From Mycolicibacterium sp. CBMA 234 (GTDB lineage: Bacteria; Actinomycetota; Actinomycetes; Mycobacteriales; Mycobacteriaceae): a stretch of 64,000 nt of DNA. The position numbers were made by a program, and so were the translations under genes. Below are positions 25,961 to 33,597 of this stretch, piece by piece; positions within the stretch are counted from its first letter, which is position 1, and every line of letters begins with the position of its first letter. The DNA is taken from contig NZ_MPKW01000030.1 of the NCBI RefSeq assembly GCF_009729415.1, forward strand, positions 1-64,000. Direction: 5' to 3'. A model generated the notes under the pieces. That model was not told the DNA's origin and searched no databases. It saw only the letters and a program-made list of their open reading frames with translations.

Positions 25961-27354
25961 TCGCCGACGTCTTCACCTCAGCCTGGTTCTACTGGGCCGT
26001 CGGCACCGCGATCGGATTGCCCATCGCACTGGTGGCGCTCACCGAGTGGCAACATGCGCTGCGCCGCAGGGAGAGCGCCCTGGTGCGGCCGGTGACCATC
26101 CTGCGGAATTATCTGCTGCCACTGGGCGCGCTGCTGCTTCTGCAGACCCAAGCCAAACAGGTGCCCGTCGGTGCCACCACCGTCCGGACCGTCGCCACCA
26201 TCTTCGCGTTCGTCGTGCTCGTCTTGCTGTTGTCCGGCATCAACGCCACCCTGTTCCAGGGTGCGCCCGCCGGAAGCTGGCGACAGCGAATGCCGACGAT
26301 CTTCGTCGACGTCGCCCGGTTCGTCCTCATCGGTGTCGGGCTCGCGCTGATCTTCTCGTATATCTGGGGTGCGAACGTCCGTGGCCTGTTCACCGCGCTT
26401 GGGATCACCTCGATCGTCATCGGTCTGACGCTGCAGAACTCTGTCGGGCAGATCATCTCCGGTCTGCTGATGCTCTTCGAGCAGCCGTTCCAGATCGGAG
26501 ACTGGCTCGACACCCCGGCGGCCCGGGGTCGAGTGGTCGAAGTCAACTGGCGCGCAGTGCATCTGGAGACCAGCACCGGCCTGCAGATCACACCGAACGC
26601 GGTGCTCGCCGGCGCATCATTCTCGAATCTGAGTCGCCCCGCGAATAGCCACAACATCACCGTAACTACGGACTTCGCACTCGCCGATCCACCAAACCAG
26701 GTGTGCGCCATGCTGACTCGGCTGGCCGCGGAATTGCCGGCACGACGCCGCGACGGCATCGTATCGACTGCCCCTACGGGCGGCCATGAGTACCACACCA
26801 CGATTCCACTGGACTCGCCCGCCGATGATGAGTCGACGAAAATACTGTTTCTGCAATGGGTCTGGTACGCATCCCGGCGTGCGGGTCTGCATCTGTGCGA
26901 AGCACAGGACGAGTATTCGACACCCGAACGGCTGACGGAAGCGATCGCCAGGGTCGTCGCGCCGACGTTGCAACTGGACGACGACGAGCAGCGCACGCTC
27001 GTGCCTGCAGCGACCCTGGAGCGCTACGGCATCGACGAAGTGATCCAGCGATCCGGCGAGGTACCGGACCGGATGACGTTCATCGTGTCCGGTCGGGTCC
27101 AGCTGACCGCGGGCTCCGCCGAAGACCCCGGACCCGTGATCGGAATCCTTGAGGAGGGTGGGTATCTCGGCCAGAGCACCCTCACCCGCCAGCCGGTGAT
27201 CGGCTGCGCGCACGCACTGGACGAAGTCACCGTCGTGCAGGTCGAACGCGCCCACATCGAGATGGTGGTGCAGCGAAATCCCGTGCTGCTACAAGAGTTC
27301 GGTCGCGCCATCGGCGATCGTCGGGCCCGGGCCCAGCGGGCATTGCAGGACTGA
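25957..27354 (+). CDS. MscS-type channel with C-terminal cyclic-nucleotide-binding domain
   Basis: 465 residues. GTG 25957 overlaps the cyclase stop (GTGA). Four or more membrane helices end in the MscS pore region (TALGITSIVIGLTLQNSVGQ), then an MscS beta domain (FQIGDWLDTP) and a cNMP-binding fold from about 345 with MTFIVSGRVQL and GYLGQSTL. Cyclic-nucleotide-gated MscS-like channels (bCNG) have this design. The pair equals Rv2435c-Rv2434c of M. tuberculosis, in a different place. Ligand binding is inferred. Confidence 0.9.
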   Translation: MIADVFTSAWFYWAVGTAIGLPIALVALTEWQHALRRRESALVRPVTILRNYLLPLGALLLLQTQAKQVPVGATTVRTVATIFAFVVLVLLLSGINATLFQGAPAGSWRQRMPTIFVDVARFVLIGVGLALIFSYIWGANVRGLFTALGITSIVIGLTLQNSVGQIISGLLMLFEQPFQIGDWLDTPAARGRVVEVNWRAVHLETSTGLQITPNAVLAGASFSNLSRPANSHNITVTTDFALADPPNQVCAMLTRLAAELPARRRDGIVSTAPTGGHEYHTTIPLDSPADDESTKILFLQWVWYASRRAGLHLCEAQDEYSTPERLTEAIARVVAPTLQLDDDEQRTLVPAATLERYGIDEVIQRSGEVPDRMTFIVSGRVQLTAGSAEDPGPVIGILEEGGYLGQSTLTRQPVIGCAHALDEVTVVQVERAHIEMVVQRNPVLLQEFGRAIGDRRARAQRALQD

Positions 27355-27356
27355 AT

Positions 27357-27550
27357 CCCTCAGTCGCGCTTGGATACCCAGTGCACCGCCGATGGACTGA
27401 ACAACAGCCCCAGCGTGACGAGCGCAACCAGCGCGACGACGATGGCGTACTGCAGCTGACCGGATTCGAACACGTACCAAGCGATTCCGAGCAGCAGCAA
27501 GTTGGCGAACACCCCGATGCCCCGGCCCCAGCGTCGGCCGGTGATCAGCG
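27357..27550. repeat. 194-bp direct repeat, left copy
   Basis: Matches 30791-30984 base for base except one position (T at 27393, C at 30827). It begins CCCTCAGTCG three bases after the MscS stop and ends GTGATCAGCG. It encodes the last two membrane helices of the Rv3217c-like protein. Spacing between copies is 3434 bases. Confidence 0.97.
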
Positions 27551-27608
27551 TGTCCAGTCCCGAGTTGTCCGCGCTGGCAGCAGGCTGACCGCAACTCCGC
27601 CAAACCAA
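27360..27608 (-). pseudogene. Truncated copy of the Rv3217c-like membrane protein
   Basis: From LITGRRWGRGIG to the end, the translation equals the intact protein at 30794-31183, keeping its last two membrane helices. The upstream part (MVWRSCGQPAASADNSG...) is unrelated and results from the repeat boundary at 27550. It is read here as a gene fragment left by insertion or duplication. An 82-codon frame exists, so expression cannot be excluded. Confidence 0.9.
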
Positions 27609-27850
27609 CAGAAGGCCAACCTGAAGCAGGGCTGAGAACGCCCTGCCATAACGCTGCGTGCGCGTTGCGGCCCCCAGAGTCGCGTGACACGATCGCCCTG
27701 CAACTGAGGGTGCCCTTACCTGTATGCGGAGTTCGTTATGGAATTCCGATGCTGGACGGCGGTCGTGTCCAGGGTGGGTTCGGTACCAGCAGATGGAGCG
27801 TCAGCGTTGACGCACAAGGCATTTAGGTACGCCGAGTTGAGGAGTGCGTG

Positions 27851-28489
27851 ATGATTATGTGGCAGACCCGGGCCGCGATGGCTGCAATCTTGGTAGCGGC
27901 GCTGTGTCCGATAGTGGAAGCGGTCCCGGCGCATGCCGCACCTGTGGCGATGGCGCCGCAGGTGTACGACAAGGTGACGCGTGATGGCTGGCATCTGCAG
28001 ATCAAGATTGACCAGGAGTCCATCAACTCCGTGCCGAACCTGGCCGCTGCGACCAACTCGCGGGAAGGTTTCGTCACCGCATCGGCTACCGCTACGGCGA
28101 CCGGTGGATCGAATCCGATCACCGACAGCATCTTCATCCTGGGCTACCAGTTGGGGTGTCAGTCCGATGTGTCGACGGGTCTGCAATTAGGTGGGACAGC
28201 CGGTATCGCACCCACGGCTGCAATTGGTAGTTCGCCGGGTGTCGGTGTCACCGGCGGTGTGGCGGGCTTCGTGCAGACCGTGCTGCAGCCAGGCGTGATC
28301 GTCGATCTGCCGCTGGCCAACATGGCGCTGAACGACGGCAACCAAGCGGGGCTCGACATCGACAACATCCACATCAAGGCTGATGCCTGCGGCGGGGATG
28401 TGAACATCCGCTCGTACGCGTACCTTCGGGTGTCGACATCGGCCTCGCACACCGAGTTCGCCGTTTACGGCGATCCGATCAAGATCTGA
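27851..28489 (+). CDS. MspA-family porin-like exported protein (divergent)
   Basis: 212 residues from ATG 27851, with GAGGAG about eight bases upstream. A signal peptide ends near AHA. The mature part fits MspA porins: SREGFVTASATATATGG, FILGYQLGCQSDVS, PGVIVDLPL and a C-terminal YAYLRVSTSAS...VYGDP strand, as in the MspA barrel. Two cysteines, in GCQSD and ADACGG, are not usual in MspA itself. It would act in the outer mycomembrane; pore activity is not shown. The 240 bases before it hold no gene. Confidence 0.82.
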   Translation: MIMWQTRAAMAAILVAALCPIVEAVPAHAAPVAMAPQVYDKVTRDGWHLQIKIDQESINSVPNLAAATNSREGFVTASATATATGGSNPITDSIFILGYQLGCQSDVSTGLQLGGTAGIAPTAAIGSSPGVGVTGGVAGFVQTVLQPGVIVDLPLANMALNDGNQAGLDIDNIHIKADACGGDVNIRSYAYLRVSTSASHTEFAVYGDPIKI

Positions 28490-28490
28490 C

Positions 28491-29084
28491 ATGACGAGTC
28501 CCTACTCCGTCATCGCGGGACTACCGACCTATGCGCGAATTTTCTTGGGCAGCACTGTGTTTGCGTCGCTGGGTCTGCTACTGACAACAGACCCTGCCCA
28601 CGCGCAACCGCCACCACCGCCGCCATGGATTCCGACCGCTCCGCTGCCCTTCCCAGGCAGCTTCTCGTACCCGTACAACATCATCGCGGTGCCGGCGCCG
28701 GCCACGACCGATGCGCGCGGGGTGCGGATGGGCGCCGGTGTTGATCCCGCCGCAGCAGCTGACGGGCTTCCCGGCAGCAAGTTGGGCAACAGCCCGAACA
28801 AGCCGAACATCCTGACGTCATCGAGCACCCGCAACGGGATCGCGGCGGGGACCGTCCCCGCGCAGACGCCGAATCCTGGAGTCAATATCGGTGCTGGACA
28901 AGAGAATCCAGCACTGGAAGACCCGAATGGAAAGGCACCCGCAAGCGCCACAGGCGTCGAGTCGTCGGCACCCACAACAGCGCCCGGCGGCCCCGGAGCA
29001 CCGGCACCGATCTTGGAAAGCCCCACGGGCAAACCCGCGACCAGCACAACACCTAGCCCGACACCCGCACCCGGGGCAAACTGA
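28491..29084 (+). CDS. Exported proline-rich protein, unknown
   Basis: 197 residues from ATG 28491, one base after the porin-like stop. A signal peptide (hydrophobic core IFLGSTVFASLGLLL) ends at AHA before a run of prolines. The remainder is low complexity, rich in Pro, Ala, Gly and Thr, with a short conserved-looking core (SYPYNIIAVPAPATTDARG). No family is recognised. Coupling with the porin-like gene suggests a partner in the cell envelope. Confidence 0.75.
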   Translation: MTSPYSVIAGLPTYARIFLGSTVFASLGLLLTTDPAHAQPPPPPPWIPTAPLPFPGSFSYPYNIIAVPAPATTDARGVRMGAGVDPAAAADGLPGSKLGNSPNKPNILTSSSTRNGIAAGTVPAQTPNPGVNIGAGQENPALEDPNGKAPASATGVESSAPTTAPGGPGAPAPILESPTGKPATSTTPSPTPAPGAN

Positions 29085-29088
29085 TCTG

Positions 29089-29430
29089 ATGGCGCACCGG
29101 GGCCGGGTGCAGACCCTGACAGGGACACTTGCCGTTGCCGTCGCACTGGAGTGGTCCAGTGCGACGACTCCGGCCTATGCGAACCCGACCGGCTGCCAGC
29201 CGGTCGGGTTCTATGTTGGCGCCCAGTCAATCTGTGCAGACGGGGACGGTTCGCATCGGGTGCGGACCTGGTGCCATCTCAACCTCCCAGGTGCGATGCC
29301 GATGCTCCGGTTCGGCCCCTGGGAACCGGCCGGGCAGCCGTCGGTGGTGATGTGTGACTATCCGAACTGGCCCGTTGGCAATATCGACGTGGAAGTCCGT
29401 CCGGATCCACCGGACGACGTGACTGGGTAG
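29089..29430 (+). CDS. Small exported cysteine-containing protein, unknown
   Basis: 113 residues from ATG 29089, four bases after the previous stop. A signal peptide ends around AYA/ANP. The mature part has four cysteines (GCQPVG, ICADGD, WCHLN, MCDYPN), allowing two disulfides, and aromatic residues in a pattern seen in small secreted mycobacterial proteins. No domain recognised. It closes a three-gene exported set. Confidence 0.7.
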   Translation: MAHRGRVQTLTGTLAVAVALEWSSATTPAYANPTGCQPVGFYVGAQSICADGDGSHRVRTWCHLNLPGAMPMLRFGPWEPAGQPSVVMCDYPNWPVGNIDVEVRPDPPDDVTG

Positions 29431-29604
29431 CGGCCACGTCATGGAACATGATCTGGCCCATAGTGATTCGCAAATTTTGATTGCGCTCCACACCGTCGGC
29501 TGCGTCATATCCGGAGTCCGCGGAAGGGAGTCACCGGAGTTGCCGTGGCCGTACGCTCAAGGTTTGACATCTCGTGGTGCCGGGTTCATCATGGACCGCG
29601 GTCA

Positions 29605-29768
29605 GCACCTTGCTAGGTGAGGCTCCTACGTGAACACAGGCCACTGATCTGACGACGTCGAGAGACGCCCAAGATCAGGACAGGTCTTCCCGGATTAAGG
29701 GATGACCCAAAGTGGCTCCCCTCCAGCGGGGTTACGTCGCGTAGTGCCGAAGCCCTGACGAGAGGGGT
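29605..29768 (+). promoter_or_regulatory. M-box (ykoK) magnesium riboswitch
   Basis: The conserved core elements appear in order: TAGGTGAGGCTCCTACG, ACACAGGCCACTGAT, the internal GTCGAGAGACGCC, ACAGGTC, TAAGGGATGACCCAAAG, GGCT and CGAAGCCCTGACGAGAG. This is the ykoK leader, which senses Mg2+ and usually shuts off transporter or mgtC-type genes when Mg2+ is high. In M. tuberculosis two M-boxes are known, one before Rv1535 and one before PE20. Here no Mg2+ transporter lies downstream. Confidence 0.9.
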
Positions 29769-29810
29769 GCCCCGCCGGCCTGCCGTGTCGGCGGCTCTTC
29801 CTCTCGTTTT
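29758..29810 (+). terminator. M-box expression-platform terminator
   Basis: An 8-bp outer stem (ACGAGAGG at 29758 / CCTCTCGT at 29800) encloses a GC-rich inner hairpin (CCGCCG / CGGCGG) and ends in TTTT. Its left arm overlaps the 3' end of the M-box, so the two folds would exclude each other. Confidence 0.72.
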
Positions 29811-30080
29811 GCCTAGTGCTGTCGTAGAAACAGGCGCCCCCGCGCGTCACGGCCGTGAAGGAGGTGACGGACAACCAGATGAGTCCCAGCGATAGTCCCT
29901 ATCCCCATCTGAATCCCACGTTGTTCTCGACCTTGCCACGGCGTAACGGTCGCTGAATCCCGCTCTCGTACCGCATCTGACCAGCACCTGCCACTTTCCG
30001 GCAGCCTGGTCGAATTATGCTGTGTAACACTGTGATTCAGCGCGCCCGCGCCGTGGCCAGCGTGCCACGAGGAGCCCGTA
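29811..30080. other. Leader region downstream of the riboswitch
   Basis: 270 bases with no recognised gene. A 25-codon frame (ATG 29879 to stop 29956; MSPSDSPYPHLNP...) has GGAGG about 14 bases upstream, too far for a strong site, and is proline-rich. It might be a leader ORF but support is weak. Confidence 0.4.
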
Positions 30081-30253
30081 ATGACAATCACCTTGCCCTA
30101 CACTGCTTTTCGCGCGCCGTCCCGGGCGTTGCGCTACCCCCGGCCGACGATCCCGCTTTGACAACCCGGCCGGCCAGGCGTGATCGGCGTCGTCTGACGC
30201 ACCAGGAACGAACCGACCTGTCCAGCGCGTATGTCGACTGTCGGCCGGCCTGA
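30081..30253 (+). pseudogene. Small gene after the M-box, apparently frameshifted
   Basis: GAGGAG stands seven bases before ATG 30081. The frame reads MTITLPYTAFRAPSRAL and ends at TGA 30159 after 26 codons. In the minus-one frame the sequence continues as TTRPARRDRRRLTHQERTDL to a stop at 30253, so a single-base change would join both parts into about 57 residues. The region may be a degraded M-box-controlled gene similar to Rv1535, or two separate short frames. Confidence 0.4.
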
Positions 30254-30403
30254 CGGATCGCATCAGCCACTCCGGCCGGATCACGACGCGGCATGACCAC
30301 CCTCCGCGGCTATCAGCTGGAGGAGCGATCTTGTGCGCAGTCAACGTCGTTCAGCTCAATGACACCAAACCAGGCCAGAGGCCTTGACCAGAAAGGTACG
30401 CAC

Positions 30404-30703
30404 ATGCGCGCACCTCAACAGCTTCCCGGGCCGAATGCCGACGTCTGGGACTGGCAGCTGCTGGCCAGTTGCCGAGGTGAGGATTGGACCCTGTTCTTCG
30501 CCGCCGACTGCGAAACCCGACGGCGCCGCGCCCAACGGGAACAGCGCGCCAAACAGATGTGTCGGGGCTGCCCTGTCCGAACTGAATGCCGGACACACGC
30601 GTTGACCATCGGAGAAGCGTACGGAGTGTGGGGTGGCCTATCCGAACCCGAACGCACACGCCTGATTGACACAGAGTCGGCCGCAGCCGACCGTCCACAC
30701 TGA
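30404..30703 (+). CDS. WhiB-family iron-sulfur regulator, WhiB3-like
   Basis: 99 residues from ATG 30404 (GAAAGG upstream). Four conserved cysteines (23, 53, 56, 62) bind a [4Fe-4S] cluster; GVWGG (74-78) follows, with a basic stretch between. The N-terminus (QQLPGPNADVWDWQL) and the EQRAKQMCRGCPV region closely resemble WhiB3, though its DNA-binding tail is short here. An extra cysteine at 36 is unusual. Being on the accessory island, it is a second WhiB3-type protein or a relocated copy. Confidence 0.88.
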   Translation: MRAPQQLPGPNADVWDWQLLASCRGEDWTLFFAADCETRRRRAQREQRAKQMCRGCPVRTECRTHALTIGEAYGVWGGLSEPERTRLIDTESAAADRPH

Positions 30704-30790
30704 TCTGGCTAACAACGGCGAAAACATCAGGAACACATCATGATCGACGCATCCGACTCACTCGGCGCTCCGCACACCAGACGGAGAAGA

Positions 30791-30984
30791 CCCTCAGTCG
30801 CGCTTGGATACCCAGTGCACCGCCGACGGACTGAACAACAGCCCCAGCGTGACGAGCGCAACCAGCGCGACGACGATGGCGTACTGCAGCTGACCGGATT
30901 CGAACACGTACCAAGCGATTCCGAGCAGCAGCAAGTTGGCGAACACCCCGATGCCCCGGCCCCAGCGTCGGCCGGTGATCAGCG
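30791..30984. repeat. 194-bp direct repeat, right copy
   Basis: Second copy of the repeat at 27357-27550, with one mismatch. Here it is the 3' part of the intact membrane-protein gene. The left edge is accessory DNA; the right edge continues into the gene. Confidence 0.97.
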
Positions 30985-31183
30985 CCCAGCCGCCCGCGAG
31001 CACCGCGCCGCAGACGAGCACCAACCAGATCGCATTGCCATAGCCACTGACGACGTGTTGGTCGGCGCCGGCCAGGCCGCGCACTACGAATACCGCGGCG
31101 CCGATCAAGCCCAGGACACCTTCGGCGGCGACCAGGAATCCCGCGCGGCGCACGGCCGGCGGGTGAATCGTCGGCTCACTCAC
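30794..31183 (-). CDS. Four-helix membrane protein (Rv3217c-like)
   Basis: 129 residues from GTG 31183, which overlaps the aroQ stop (GTGA). Four membrane helices are visible: AGFLVAAEGVLGLIGAAVF, NAIWLVLVCGAVLAGGWAL, GVFANLLLLGIAWYVF and LQYAIVVALVALVTLGLLF. Function unknown. Its 3' half is duplicated at 27360. The order with the lipid kinase and whiB1 on the right agrees with the M. tuberculosis locus. Confidence 0.87.
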   Translation of the reverse strand: MSEPTIHPPAVRRAGFLVAAEGVLGLIGAAVFVVRGLAGADQHVVSGYGNAIWLVLVCGAVLAGGWALITGRRWGRGIGVFANLLLLGIAWYVFESGQLQYAIVVALVALVTLGLLFSPSAVHWVSKRD

Positions 31184-31623
31184 TGCGACAACCGATCTGC
31201 CAGGTACCGCACTGCCAATTCGTAACCGATCGGCCCCGCGCCGGCGATCACGGTGTCGGCCACCGCCGAGACGTACGAGTGGTGCCGGAATGCCTCACGC
31301 TTGTGGATATTGCTCAAATGCACTTCGGCAACAGGCAATTCGGCCGCGGTGAGCGCGTCGGCGATGGCCACCGACGTGTGGCTGTAGGCGGCAGGATTGA
31401 TCACGATGCCGACGCAGTCGGTGCGCGCCGCCTGGATCGCGTCAACCAACGCGCCTTCGTGGTTGCTCTGTACCGCGCGCACCGAAAAGCCCAGCTGTGC
31501 CGCCAGTTCGGTGACGGCCTGCTCGATCTGCGCCAGCGTGGTCGACCCGTAGATCTCGGGCTGGCGGGTACCCAACAGGTTCAGGTTTGGCCCGTTGACG
31601 AGGAGCAAGCGGCGATCGGTCAC
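31180..31623 (-). CDS. aroQ: 3-dehydroquinate dehydratase, type II
   Basis: 147 residues from GTG 31623. The type II signatures are clear: LLLVNGPNLNLLGTRQPEIYG (catalytic Tyr and Arg), VQSNHEG, INPAAYSH and EVHLSNIHKREAFRHHS. It interconverts 3-dehydroquinate and 3-dehydroshikimate. In M. tuberculosis the gene lies with aroB/aroK elsewhere, so this copy next to the membrane protein may be a paralogue for quinate use or simply relocated. Confidence 0.93.
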   Translation of the reverse strand: MTDRRLLLVNGPNLNLLGTRQPEIYGSTTLAQIEQAVTELAAQLGFSVRAVQSNHEGALVDAIQAARTDCVGIVINPAAYSHTSVAIADALTAAELPVAEVHLSNIHKREAFRHHSYVSAVADTVIAGAGPIGYELAVRYLADRLSQ

Positions 31624-31662
31624 CCGTCCACGGTACCGGCTGCGAACAGGCAGAATTGCCCC

Positions 31663-32058
31663 GTGCCGACCAACAATCAACCGTGTCGCTGCGACTCGGG
31701 CATGGAGTACGCCGACTGCTGCGGCCCGCTGCACCGCGGCGAGCGGCCTGCCGCCACCGCGGTCGCGCTGATGCGCTCGCGGTTCACCGCGTTCGCCCTC
31801 GGCGACGTCGCCTACCTGCTGGCCACCTGGCATCCGAGCACGCGCCCGGCCCGACTGGACCTCGACGACGGCGTCGTCTGGCGCCGGCTGCAGATCGTCG
31901 ACACCGAGAGCGGCGGCGCAGACGACCTGACAGGCATGGTCCAGTTCCGCGCCCAGTACGTACAGGACGGCGGCCGGCACATCCTGCACGAACGCAGCCG
32001 CTTCACCCGCGACCGGGGCGGCAGATGGCTATACGTCGACGGCGATTTCGTGGACTAG
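31663..32058 (+). CDS. YchJ-family protein with SEC-C zinc motif
   Basis: 131 residues from GTG 31663. The N-terminus carries the SEC-C zinc-binding motif PCRCDSGMEYADCCGPLHRG, followed by an NTF2-like UPF0225 domain (LMRSRFTAFALGD, GMVQFRAQY, HERSRFTRD). Function unknown. It is divergent from aroQ with a 39-base gap. Confidence 0.9.
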   Translation: MPTNNQPCRCDSGMEYADCCGPLHRGERPAATAVALMRSRFTAFALGDVAYLLATWHPSTRPARLDLDDGVVWRRLQIVDTESGGADDLTGMVQFRAQYVQDGGRHILHERSRFTRDRGGRWLYVDGDFVD

Positions 32059-32116
32059 CACCACCCACTGGGCGATCGAGTTGCCGACCGCAGCGGCGCA
32101 GATAGGCTCGTCATCC

Positions 32117-33076
32117 GTGCGTGCCGTGCTGATCGTGAACCCGAACGCGACTTCGACCACCCCGGCAGGCCGGGATCTACTCGCCCATGCGCTGGAAAGC
32201 CGCGTCGACCTGACCGTCGCGCACACCGATCACCGGGGCCATGCCATCGAAATCGGGCACCAGGCTGCCGCCGACGGCATCGACGTGGTGATCGTGCACG
32301 GCGGCGACGGCACGGTGAACGAGGTGGTCAACGGCATCCTCGGGCATGCAGGCGGCGTGCCCGGCGCTTCCAACACCGCCGTGGGCATCGTCCCCGGCGG
32401 ATCGGCGAACGTCTTCGCCAGAGCCCTTGGCATCAGCCCTGATCCGCTGCAAGCAACCAATCAGCTGGTCGACCTGCTGAGCGACTATCGCCGCGGCGTG
32501 CCCTGGCGGCGCATCGGATTGATGGACTGCGGCGACCGCTGGTCGGTGTTCACCGCCGGCCTTGGCGTCGACGGCGAGGTCGTGGCTGCCGTGGAGGCGC
32601 AACGGGAAAAGGGCCGCAAAGTCACCGCATCCCGGTACATCCGCGTGGCGATCCGCGAGGCCGTCGGCAGCGCCCGGAAACCCCCGCGGCTGACGCTGCA
32701 TCTGCCGGACCAGGAGCCGATCCCCGGCGTGCACTTCGCCTTCGTCTCGAACGCCAGCCCGTGGACCTACGCCAACAGTCGGCCGGTGTGGACGAACCCC
32801 ACGACGACGTTCGAGACCGGGCTGGGCGTGTTCGCGACCACCAGCATGGGCGTCTGGACCAACCTGCGATTGCTGCGACGGATGCTGTCGCGCACGCCGC
32901 GCATCGAGGGGCCGCACCTGATTCGCCACGACGACCTACCGTGGCTGCGGGTGACAAGTGACACACCGATTGCATGCCAGATCGACGGGGATTTCGTTGG
33001 ACTGCGCGAAAGTATGACGTTCACCTCAGTGCCCGGTGCTCTCAACGTGGTCGCGCCACCGGCGATAACACAGTGA
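32117..33076 (+). CDS. Diacylglycerol/lipid kinase family protein (Rv3218-like)
   Basis: 319 residues from GTG 32117. The catalytic-domain motifs of the DAGK/YegS family are present: VLIVNPNATSTT, VIVHGGDGTVNEVVNG and GIVPGGSANVFARALG. The C-terminal domain ends ACQIDGDFVGL, typical of the family. Lipid substrate unknown. Its position next to whiB1 agrees with Rv3218. Confidence 0.92.
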   Translation: MRAVLIVNPNATSTTPAGRDLLAHALESRVDLTVAHTDHRGHAIEIGHQAAADGIDVVIVHGGDGTVNEVVNGILGHAGGVPGASNTAVGIVPGGSANVFARALGISPDPLQATNQLVDLLSDYRRGVPWRRIGLMDCGDRWSVFTAGLGVDGEVVAAVEAQREKGRKVTASRYIRVAIREAVGSARKPPRLTLHLPDQEPIPGVHFAFVSNASPWTYANSRPVWTNPTTTFETGLGVFATTSMGVWTNLRLLRRMLSRTPRIEGPHLIRHDDLPWLRVTSDTPIACQIDGDFVGLRESMTFTSVPGALNVVAPPAITQ

Positions 33077-33168
33077 CCAGCGATCTTGATAACACTTCGC
33101 CAAATTTAGGGCGCAACTGGGCTTGAGTGTAGTACAACTGGTTTAGGGGCCTGCCAACCCGGGTCCGC

Positions 33169-33184
33169 AGTGACATTGCCCACG
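33169..33184 (+). promoter_or_regulatory. CRP-like binding site upstream of whiB1
   Basis: AGTGACATTGCCCACG sits about 145 bases before whiB1. It agrees at 14 of 16 positions with the cAMP-receptor-protein site that I recall from the M. tuberculosis whiB1 promoter (AGTGAGATAGCCCACG). The 250-base gap holds no gene. The match rests on memory of that site. Confidence 0.7.
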
Positions 33185-33327
33185 AGTTAACGCGCCGCTA
33201 TTGACATCTGTCCAGCCTGTGAAAACATCAGATGCAACAGTGCAGAAACATTTCGTGTGCACCAGTTAACAGCCGAAGTAAAAAAACCTTGCGCACTTTG
33301 CTGCGCGCCCAGTGAGGAGTGTTGACC

Positions 33328-33582
33328 ATGGATTGGCGCCACAAGGCGGTCTGTCGTGACGAGGATCCGGAACTGTTCTTCCCCGTGGGAAACAGCGGCC
33401 CGGCCATCGCCCAGATCGCTGACGCGAAGATCGTGTGCAACCGCTGCCCCGTGACCACCGAGTGCCTGAGCTGGGCGCTGGAGTCCGGCCAGGATGCCGG
33501 CGTCTGGGGCGGCATGAGCGAAGACGAGCGTCGCGCGCTGAAGCGTCGCAACGCCCGCACCAAGGCACGCACCGGCGTCTAG
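33328..33582 (+). CDS. whiB1: WhiB1, NO-responsive iron-sulfur transcription factor
   Basis: 84 residues, identical in length to M. tuberculosis WhiB1. Cluster ligands are Cys 9, 37, 40 and 46; GVWGG and a basic tail (ALKRRNARTKAR) follow. WhiB1 partners SigA, and its [4Fe-4S] cluster reacts with nitric oxide to alter DNA binding. GAGGAG lies upstream of ATG 33328. A CRP-like site and a strong terminator bracket the unit. Confidence 0.97.
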   Translation: MDWRHKAVCRDEDPELFFPVGNSGPAIAQIADAKIVCNRCPVTTECLSWALESGQDAGVWGGMSEDERRALKRRNARTKARTGV

Positions 33583-33597
33583 CCGATCACGGCTTTC

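Noticed and set aside
29879..29956. Proline-rich 25-codon frame after the M-box, possible MgtL-like leader.
   Set aside because: The ribosome-binding site is about 14 bases away and no stem that could respond to its translation was found. Kept only as a remark in the region entry.
30151..30185. CTT TGA C at the end of the small frame looks like the prfB +1 frameshift site.
   Set aside because: The +1 frame ends after seven codons (D N P A G Q A stop). The useful continuation is in the minus-one frame, so a prfB-like event would not help.
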